A stretch of DNA of 39,782 nucleotides. It comes from Bifidobacteriaceae bacterium UBA2724 (GTDB taxonomy: Bacteria; Actinomycetota; Actinomycetes; Actinomycetales; Bifidobacteriaceae). The notes under the pieces were generated by a model. The model was not told the DNA's origin and ran no database searches. It saw nothing but the letters and a program-made list of their open reading frames with translations. A program made the translations under genes and the position numbers. Below, piece by piece: positions 34,597 to 39,782 of this stretch; the first letter of the stretch is position 1, and each line of letters opens with the position of its first letter. The stretch is from positions 1 to 39,782 of the forward strand of contig DEKK01000015.1 of NCBI GenBank assembly GCA_002353815.1. Reading direction: 5' to 3'.

Positions 34597-34743
34597 TTAC
34601 GCCTCGGGCTTGAGTGCACCGACGGTGTTCGCGACCTCAAGGAAAGGACGCACCGCGGGCTGATCCGTCACGTGCTGGCCGATGATGCGCTCCATCCACA
34701 CCATGTCATACCATGTGCAGAACTTGTAGCCGCACTGTTCAAA
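34597..34743 (-). pseudogene. C-terminal remnant of a phosphinothricin-acetyltransferase-like GNAT gene
   Basis: The last 48 codons of a minus-strand frame read FEQCGYKFCTWYDMVWMERI followed by IGQHVTDQPAVRPFLEV and a stop. This matches the conserved end of PAT/YwnH-type GNAT acetyltransferases (pattern GYKFGxWYDMVWMEK). The frame upstream breaks family similarity exactly where the 74-bp repeat array begins (34748), so about two thirds of the gene is missing. Cys replaces the usual Gly in KFCTW. Not expected to be functional. Confidence 0.72.
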
Positions 34744-34747
34744 AACC

Positions 34748-35043
34748 GCCCTCCAGGGCGCACAACCATGCACCCTCGACCCTGGTTGTCCCCTCAAACA
34801 CACCACGCCCACGCCACAACCGCCCTCCAGGGCGCACACACTTGCACCCTCGAGGCGGATTACCGCGCTTAGCGGCTCTCTATTGAAGCCTATCTGCGGC
34901 CGGGTGTACACGATCTTGCACCCTCGACCGCAGATACGTCCCCAAACACACCACACCCACGCCACAACCGCCCTCCAAGGCGCACAACCATGCACCCTCG
35001 ACGCCCAACGCCCCAGGCGGGAGCCCAACAGCAACCCCCGCCC
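34748..35043. repeat. 74-bp tandem repeat array A, four units
   Basis: Units start at 34748, 34822, 34896 and 34970, exactly 74 bases apart. Each has a 33-nt core (begins gccctccagggcgcaca, ends tgcaccctcgac) and a 41-nt variable segment. Core 1 reads ...acaaccatgcaccctcgac. Core 3 is diverged in its first half (gcggccgggtgtacacgat) but keeps the ending and can form an extended hairpin with its own following segment (tatctgcgg ... ccgcagata, 34891-34936 region). The core can fold because gaggg/caggg pairs with ccctc/ccctg. Period 74 is not a multiple of 3 and no frame is conserved, so it is not coding. It adjoins the broken GNAT gene. Confidence 0.85.
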
Positions 35044-35053
35044 CGGCGACCGT

Positions 35054-35854
35054 TTATTCGAACTCACGCGACGCGAGCGAATTGAGGAACTCCCGCAACC
35101 GATCCGTCTGGGGATGGTCGATGACTTTGTCCGGCGCCCCCTTTTCCACAATCCGCCCGCCGTCCATGAAAATCACCGTGTCTGACACAGCTCGCGCGAA
35201 TCGAATCTCATGAGTCACCACGATCATGGTCACGCCACGGGACGCGATGTCCTTCATCGTCCTCAGCACTTCGTTGACTCGCTCGGGATCAAGCGCCGAC
35301 GTCGGCTCGTCGAACAGTATCACCGATGGATTCAGCGCCAGCGCCCGCGCGATGGACACGCGTTGCTGCTGTCCGCCAGACAGATGCATGGGGAACCGGT
35401 CCTCGAGGCCAGACATCCCGACGGCTTCGAGGGCTTCCCCGGCAATCGCCTCGGCCTCCTGCTTGTTTTTGCGCTGGACCACCGCCAGGCCTTCTGTGAC
35501 GTTGTGCAGCACGGTCTTGTTTTTGAACAGATTGTAGTGCTGGAACACCATCGCAGTCTTTCGCCGCTGCGCGAGGATATCGCGGTAGCGCGGCTTGCCT
35601 TTCCCGTAGTCGAGAGACACGCCGTCGACGGTGATGAGACCGGAGTCGGGCCGTTCGAGAGCGTTGATGCAGCGGAGCATGGTGGTTTTCCCCGAGCCCG
35701 ATGGCCCCAGGATGCTCAGCACCTGCCCCTGCGAGACCTCGAAAGACACATCCTTGATGACTTCGACGCCCCCGAAGGACTTTTTCAGTCCGCGGACGGA
35801 CACCACGGGGGCATCCGCCGGCGTTGCCTCGGCTGACGCGCTCAACTCTGTCAT
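35054..35854 (-). CDS. Polar amino acid ABC transporter ATPase
   Basis: 266-aa ATPase of the amino-acid (GlnQ/HisP-type) importer family: Walker A GPSGSGKTT, Q-loop TAMVFQHYNLFKNKTVLHNV, signature LSGGQQQRVSIARAL, Walker B VILFDEPTSALDPE and H-loop VVTHEIRFARAVSD. Start at 35854 (MTELSASAEATPADAP) behind AAAGGCAGG; a longer frame upstream is not needed. Last gene of the five-gene operon running 38957 to 35054. Its stop lies only 10 bases from repeat array A, leaving no room for an obvious terminator of its own. Substrate probably an amino acid; see the ATC hydrolase neighbour. Confidence 0.94.
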   Translation of the reverse strand: MTELSASAEATPADAPVVSVRGLKKSFGGVEVIKDVSFEVSQGQVLSILGPSGSGKTTMLRCINALERPDSGLITVDGVSLDYGKGKPRYRDILAQRRKTAMVFQHYNLFKNKTVLHNVTEGLAVVQRKNKQEAEAIAGEALEAVGMSGLEDRFPMHLSGGQQQRVSIARALALNPSVILFDEPTSALDPERVNEVLRTMKDIASRGVTMIVVTHEIRFARAVSDTVIFMDGGRIVEKGAPDKVIDHPQTDRLREFLNSLASREFE

Positions 35855-35940
35855 AATGGCCTGCCTTTGGTTCGATTTAGTTCGATTGATGGTTTGTGAT
35901 GTCTCTGCCGTCTCAGATGTTCCCCACGGAACACGTCGTC

Positions 35941-36492
35941 TCACGCCTCGGCACCGACAGATGCTCCGCCGTCGGAGACACCATCCACGGCGGCGCCCTT
36001 GCGAATGAAATGCAGACGGCAGCGAGGCTCGCCGTCGGCGATGGTGCGCTCGAGCCTGAACTCGAGCCGCGGGAACGACTTGGCGAACTCATGGTCGCCC
36101 GCCATAGCGATCTCGCACAGGCGCGCGATCTGATTCGGCGTCTTGCCCTGGCGCACCCATGCGGTGACATACGGGCAGTAATGGAAATCGATGATGAGCT
36201 CGTCATCGGTTTTCTTCACGGTCTCCATTTCGTAGATCTCGCGGTTGTGGTCGGTGCCGAACGAATCAACGAATTCTTTGAACGACGTCGGGTCATGCAT
36301 CGTCTTGCGGAATTCCTTGGCATTGTCAGCTCCATAGTCCGCGATGGCATCGTAGGCGAACTGGTCATCGAGTCCGCGTCTGGCGGCCTCGTCGACCATG
36401 CGGGAGATGGTCGTTGCGCGGCGTTCCGAGATCTCGCGCGCCGCGTCCACGGTCGCTCCGTGAAGTGTGGGGATGTTGTTTTCGTATGCCAT
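35941..36492 (-). CDS. L-2-amino-thiazoline-4-carboxylic acid hydrolase family protein
   Basis: 183-aa cytoplasmic protein. The block ELIIDFHYCPYVTAWVRQG followed by KTPNQIARLCEIAMAGDHEF and the ending FRLERTIADGEPRCRLHF match the ATC hydrolase family (three Cys, paired HYCP and CRLHF). The founding member opens 2-amino-thiazoline-4-carboxylate on the route to L-cysteine; many relatives have other, unknown activities. Start at 36492 (second Met), five bases from AAGGAGG; the Met at 36495 is too close. It lies between the permease and ATPase genes of an amino-acid importer, so it may process the imported compound (inference). Confidence 0.78.
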   Translation of the reverse strand: MAYENNIPTLHGATVDAAREISERRATTISRMVDEAARRGLDDQFAYDAIADYGADNAKEFRKTMHDPTSFKEFVDSFGTDHNREIYEMETVKKTDDELIIDFHYCPYVTAWVRQGKTPNQIARLCEIAMAGDHEFAKSFPRLEFRLERTIADGEPRCRLHFIRKGAAVDGVSDGGASVGAEA

Positions 36493-36597
36493 CATGGCCT
36501 CCTTGTGTTGAAAGGGATTTTGCGTTGGGTGTGAGTGTTTGTTTGTTTATTGATGCGACATGCGGGGCACAGGACCGGACCCGGCGCCCCGGTCCCG

Positions 36598-37320
36598 TCA
36601 CTGCGCCGTGGCTCCGTTGGGCGCGACGAGATAGCGTCCGGCAGAGCGGTAGAGCCTGCCCGACGCCCATTCGATGACCGCGCACACGATCCAATAGATG
36701 ATGGCGGCGTCGATGTAAGCCTCGAGGAACTGGTAGCCGTCCGATGCGCTGAGCCGCGCCGTCGTCAGCATCTCCGTGACGTTCACGATGGACGCGAGGC
36801 TCGTGCCTTTGAGCAGCCAGATGAAGTAGTTCGTCATGTTGGGCAGGGAGATGACGATGACCTGAGGCGCCACGACCCGCCTGAGAGCCTGGAAACGCGT
36901 CATGCCGCATGCATACGCGGATTCCCATTGCCCCCGGTCGACGGCGCGCGTCGAAGAGATGACGACGTCAGTGATATACGCGCCGAAGTTCAGGGCTAGA
37001 GCGAGCACGGCGGCGCCAAAATACGGCAGATGCCTGGGATCGTACGTCCGCCCAACCAGCGCGTCGAACCATTTGACGGCGTAGGGAACAGCGTAATAGC
37101 AGAACAACAGCTGCACGACCAGCGGAATGCCTTTGATGAACGTATTGATGACGAGCGTGACCTTGTCGAGGACCGGTATCCTCGCCAATTGCGCCCCGCC
37201 GCAGATCAATGCGAAGACCAGCGCCCAGAACATGGAGTCGAGGGACAGGAGCAACGTGCTGGGAAGCGCCGCGAAGACGGTCGGAAGATCCGAGAGCATG
37301 AAATCGACGTCGAGGTTCAC
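36598..37320 (-). CDS. Polar amino acid ABC transporter permease (second)
   Basis: 240-aa membrane permease of the HisM/GlnP type with five or so helices. Family blocks: LPSTLLLSLDSMFWALVFAL, KGIPLVVQLLFCYYAVPY, AYITDVVISSTRAVDRGQWE and the EAA-type coupling loop SAYACGMTRFQALRRVVAPQ. Start is GTG at 37320, overlapping the stop of the other permease (GTGA), so the two are translationally coupled and should form a heterodimer. The ATC hydrolase gene follows about 105 bases downstream. Confidence 0.93.
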   Translation of the reverse strand: MNLDVDFMLSDLPTVFAALPSTLLLSLDSMFWALVFALICGGAQLARIPVLDKVTLVINTFIKGIPLVVQLLFCYYAVPYAVKWFDALVGRTYDPRHLPYFGAAVLALALNFGAYITDVVISSTRAVDRGQWESAYACGMTRFQALRRVVAPQVIVISLPNMTNYFIWLLKGTSLASIVNVTEMLTTARLSASDGYQFLEAYIDAAIIYWIVCAVIEWASGRLYRSAGRYLVAPNGATAQ

Positions 37321-38015
37321 CGTGCCACCTCCTCATAGCGCGAAATGCGGCGCACCATCAGGTTGAATGCGATTTCGAGCACGGCGCACATCACGAAGTA
37401 GATGACGGCGGCCGCCCCGAGGATCCACAGTTGGCCGAGCCCGGACCTGAGAGCGATCATGCGGTTGGCGTATCCCATGATCTCGACCGCTCCGATCGTG
37501 TATGCCACGGAGGTGTCTTTCAGTACGTCGATCTCGAGGTTCTTGATATTGAGCAAAGCGACTTTCAGAGTCTGCGGAGCGATGACATGCACGAAATTCT
37601 GCACGCGTGAGAATCCGATGCTCAGCCCCGCCTCCACCTGCCCGCGGTCAAGGGCCAGATATCCGCCGCGCAGCGTCTCAGCCATGAAGCACGACAGGTT
37701 CAGCGTGGTCGCGATGATGAAATACACGCCCGCCGTCCAATCGCTGACGTCGTATCCGATGGCCCAGATGAGTTTGGGAAGTCCGAAGAACACGATGTAT
37801 ATCTGGACGATTCCCGGCGTCCCGCGGAAGAACGAGATGACGACGGTACAAATCCAATACAGCGGGTTCCGCCTGTTCGTTACCCTCGCCCAGCACAGCA
37901 ACGACCCAAGCGCGAGTGCAAGCACCGAGGGAAGGAACCAGTACAACAGGGTCTGGGGAATATGCGAGATGATGCCGGGGACGACCTTCGACAGTATCTG
38001 CAATGGCGTTTCCAT
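37317..38015 (-). CDS. Polar amino acid ABC transporter permease (first)
   Basis: 232-aa permease of the same family. Blocks seen: LYWFLPSVLALALGSLLCWA, SFFRGTPGIVQIYIVFFGLP, CFMAETLRGGYLALDRGQVE and AGLSIGFSRVQNFVHVIAPQ (EAA-type loop). Start set at the ATG 38015, five bases after GGAGG; a GTG two codons upstream overlaps the ribosome site. Lies 84 bases after the binding-protein gene in the same operon. Confidence 0.93.
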   Translation of the reverse strand: METPLQILSKVVPGIISHIPQTLLYWFLPSVLALALGSLLCWARVTNRRNPLYWICTVVISFFRGTPGIVQIYIVFFGLPKLIWAIGYDVSDWTAGVYFIIATTLNLSCFMAETLRGGYLALDRGQVEAGLSIGFSRVQNFVHVIAPQTLKVALLNIKNLEIDVLKDTSVAYTIGAVEIMGYANRMIALRSGLGQLWILGAAAVIYFVMCAVLEIAFNLMVRRISRYEEVAR

Positions 38016-38099
38016 GACCACCTCCGGTCAGGCTGGCCCGGAGGCGGGAGTTGCGTTTCCCGCCTCCGACAGTGATGTTAAGACGGCAGGCCCGGGTTG

Positions 38100-38957
38100 T
38101 CAGGACAGCAGGCCCAGGTTCCGTGCGATCTCGTAGTTGTCTTGGTTGAACCACTTGTTGCTCAGGTCTGAGAACGTGCCGTCCGAGATCAGGGCGTTTA
38201 TCTGGGCGTCGACGTCATCCTTGAGGCTGGTGGCGTTGTCTTTGTTGTAGAGGATGACCGTGCCGGCGCCATCGACCACGTCGGTGACCTTCATGGAGTA
38301 GCCGAGGGCGTCCTTGACACCGTCGTACTGGTCCTTGGAAAGATAGACCGCGGCGTAGGTGCCGTCGTGCACGGAGTTGATCATGTTCTGGAAGGTGTCT
38401 TGGTTGGAGACGGTCGGGACATCGATTTTCACGTCAGGGTGACGCTTGAGCCAGTTCTCGATGGCGACGTAGCGTCCATCGGTGGGCACGATCGGGGCCA
38501 CGGACTTGCCGTCGAGGTCCTCGAGGGTATTGATGGGGCTGTCTTCGGGGACGATGAGATTCATGAAGTAGTAGTTGTAGGGGGTGGACAGCTGGTATTC
38601 CTCGGCGCGGGCGGGGGTTTCGAAGAACGCTCCGATCAGAGCGTCGTACTTGCCCTGCTTGATGCCGACGAGGGCGGTGTCGTAGTCCTGCACCTGGTAG
38701 GTGAAGGTGTAGTTGTCGAGCTTGTCGTCGATGGCCTTGAGCACATCGAGGTCGAAACCGGCGGGGTCGCCGTTCTCATCCGCGTAGGAATACGGCTTGT
38801 CGTTGCTTTCGAGCACGAAATTGATGGTCGTCACGCCACCGTCGGAGGAAGCGGATTGGGAGTCCGAAACCTTCGTGCAGCCGGCCATGCCAAAAGCTCC
38901 GAGACCAACGATGACCGCAGTCGCGGCGGCGGATACAGCTTTGCGATAGAAGCTCAC
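38100..38957 (-). CDS. Amino acid ABC transporter substrate-binding lipoprotein (SBP_bac_3)
   Basis: 285-aa extracellular receptor. Signal peptide (FYRKAVSAAATAVIVGLGAF) ends in a lipobox GMAGC with Cys27, so it is probably lipid-anchored. The mature part is the family 3 solute-binding fold: KPYSYADENGDPAGFDLDVL, ALVGIKQGKYDALIGAFFET, EYQLSTPYNYYFMNLIVPED, DGTYAAVYLSKDQYDGV. Start is GTG at 38957 behind AAAGGACGAA; upstream frame is not signal-like. First gene of the importer operon. Polar amino acid or cystine-like ligands are typical of the family; the ligand here is not determined. Confidence 0.94.
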   Translation of the reverse strand: MSFYRKAVSAAATAVIVGLGAFGMAGCTKVSDSQSASSDGGVTTINFVLESNDKPYSYADENGDPAGFDLDVLKAIDDKLDNYTFTYQVQDYDTALVGIKQGKYDALIGAFFETPARAEEYQLSTPYNYYFMNLIVPEDSPINTLEDLDGKSVAPIVPTDGRYVAIENWLKRHPDVKIDVPTVSNQDTFQNMINSVHDGTYAAVYLSKDQYDGVKDALGYSMKVTDVVDGAGTVILYNKDNATSLKDDVDAQINALISDGTFSDLSNKWFNQDNYEIARNLGLLS

Positions 38958-39278
38958 TTTTCGTCCTTTCTTCAAGTACTTCCTCTGTATGTCTCCCGAC
39001 CCCGGTGCGAAACCGCAGGACGCGACCCGATGACCGGGTATGGCGCCCTGGAATGGGCCCGTGGTTGGCATTCCGCGGATGACCACGCGACAGATCTGCA
39101 CGGATGGGCCACGCGGCTGAGTTGCACGGATGGCGCGCGAAGCCCGCGGACCATAACCGCGGGACCATGGCCACGGTTGGCGTGCGCCGATGGCGTGCGC
39201 CGATGGGGTTCAGGCGGTGTCCGCTGTTGAACCGCAGGCGAACCTTCGGAAGACACTTGATGAATGTACTTATCTCGC

Positions 39279-39339
39279 AATCGGAAAACGCCTTGTCGTT
39301 ATTGGGGTCCCGCTGATGGCGCTATCAGTTTTCCCGATT
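39279..39339. promoter_or_regulatory. Long-range inverted repeat AATCGGAAAAC / GTTTTCCCGATT
   Basis: Arms at 39279-39289 and 39328-39339 are complementary except for one extra G:C, separated by about 38 bases that include GGGtCCC. It could be a stem-loop or a paired protein-binding site. Orientation and target gene are unclear. Confidence 0.4.
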
Positions 39340-39359
39340 ACAGATTCACCTGATGAAGG

Positions 39360-39380
39360 GTCATAAACATCGGTTATGAC
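39360..39380. promoter_or_regulatory. Inverted repeat GTCATAA-N7-TTATGAC
   Basis: Perfect 7+7 inverted repeat (39360-39366, 39374-39380) with the spacing expected for a dimeric repressor site. It sits about 20 bases after the larger inverted repeat and about 85 bases before repeat array B. No gene start is visible within reach, so its partner gene may be absent or outside the window. Confidence 0.45.
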
Positions 39381-39465
39381 TCCTGGGAATTACGGCCATC
39401 AGACGATGAGATTCAGATGCCGGAGATCACGAAACGAGAGCGTGGATTCCGTCGCTTCGCTCCCC

Positions 39466-39782
39466 GCCCTCGAAGGCGCACAACCGTGCATCCTCGACGC
39501 CAGATACCCCATGCCGGCGACACATTCCCCGGCACAACTGCCCTCCAAGGCGCACATGCTTGCACCCTCGACCCCAGTTACCCCACGCCGGCGCCACAAT
39601 CCGCCGCGCAATCGCCCCCGAGGGCGCACATGCTTGCACCCTCGACCGCAGATACGTCCCCAAACACACCACACCCACGCCACAACCGCCCTCGAGGGCG
39701 CACATGCTTGCACCCTCGACCCCAGTTACCCCACGCCGGCGCCACATTCCGCCGCGCAATCGCCCATTACATTGGTTAGTGG
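39466..39782. repeat. 74-bp tandem repeat array B, four units plus a truncated fifth
   Basis: Cores start at 39466, 39540, 39614 and 39688, exactly 74 bases apart; a fifth begins at 39762 with gccc and then diverges. The core begins gccctcgagggcgcacatg and ends cttgcaccctcgac (33 nt), and contains self-complementary gccctcgagggc plus arms cgaggg / ccctcg. The 41-nt segments after cores 2 and 4 differ by one base; the segment after core 3 (cgcagatacgtccccaaaca...) is identical to that after core 3 of array A. Continues to the window edge. Confidence 0.85.

Larger units (their letters stand above)
38958..39465. other. 508-bp gene-free region upstream of the amino-acid importer
   Basis: No gene is supported. 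It should contain the importer promoter near the 38958 side. Other contents: TGCACGGATGG twice (39097, 39123), the inverted repeat CCCGCGG-accataa-CCGCGGG (39143-39163), a perfect 13-bp tandem ggcgtgcgccgat (39179-39204), and two AT-richer inverted repeats at 39279-39339 and 39360-39380. The density of short repeats contrasts with the ordinary gaps elsewhere in the window. Confidence 0.6.

Noticed and set aside
34748..35043. CRISPR array
   Set aside because: Core and segment lengths are CRISPR-like, but the variable segments resemble one another, one is duplicated in the other array, the core is imperfect, and no cas gene is present.
39104..39316. Small plus-strand gene of 70 codons
   Set aside because: Made of local short repeats, no ribosome site, no recognisable domain.
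39427..39759. Protein-coding gene across array B (several overlapping frames rich in Cys/Arg/Gly)
   Set aside because: The 74-bp period shifts frame each unit and every frame is open only because the DNA is GC-rich; no start site or family similarity.

Overview
The window is GC-rich and gene-dense, with strong Shine-Dalgarno sites, short intergenic gaps and stop/start overlaps. The gene set (PcrA-type helicase with a Tudor-like C-terminus, PdxST with a divergent MocR/PdxR regulator, FeoABC, a LivHMGF importer, long Ala/Ser/Asp-rich linkers) fits a high-GC Gram-positive actinobacterium. Bifidobacterium or a close relative is my best guess, an inference from protein style rather than from any marker gene. 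No rRNA, tRNA, cas gene, integrase or transposase was recognised.

Layout. (1) 83-8619, all minus strand: PcrA-type helicase, an OatA-like membrane O-acyltransferase, and a tightly overlapping ferrous-iron operon feoA-feoB-feoC, with two palindromes just upstream of feoA. (2) 8850-10796, plus: a large anchored extracellular beta-helix-like protein, divergent from feo. (3) 11198-17472, minus: a branched-chain amino-acid importer, livH-livM-livG-livF as an operon and the binding-protein gene livK as a separate downstream unit. LivH carries an unusual secreted N-terminal domain. (4) 17878-22295, minus: a class I amidotransferase-like hydrolase (PuuD type), a second UvrD/PcrA-family helicase and an EamA transporter. 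(5) 22453-26754: pdxR divergent from pdxS-pdxT (vitamin B6 synthesis), with direct-repeat operator candidates between them, then a YbaK-like deacylase. (6) 26790-30845, minus: an intracellular GH5 exo-glucanase-like enzyme, a family 2 glycosyltransferase fused to a winged-helix-like domain and a coiled coil, and a double-YdcZ transporter, probably one operon. (7) 31023-33420: a short NAD-dependent epimerase-like protein, a GNAT acetyltransferase and aspartate-semialdehyde dehydrogenase. (8) 33774-39782, accessory in character: an orphan type IV prepilin-like gene in a less GC-rich patch, the broken tail of a GNAT gene, a 74-bp-period repeat array, a polar amino-acid ABC importer operon containing an ATC-hydrolase-family gene (a hint at thiazoline or cysteine scavenging), and a second array of the same repeat at the window edge.

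The least explained signal is the pair of arrays at 34748-35043 and 39466-39782. Each has an exact 74-bp period made of a 33-nt hairpin-forming core and a 41-nt variable segment. One 41-nt segment is identical in both arrays, about 4.7 kb apart. They look CRISPR-like in layout but not in content. Other good leads are the glycosyltransferase/winged-helix fusion, the LivH extracytoplasmic fusion, the ATC hydrolase inside an importer operon, and the SYG/RG-rich tail of the first helicase.
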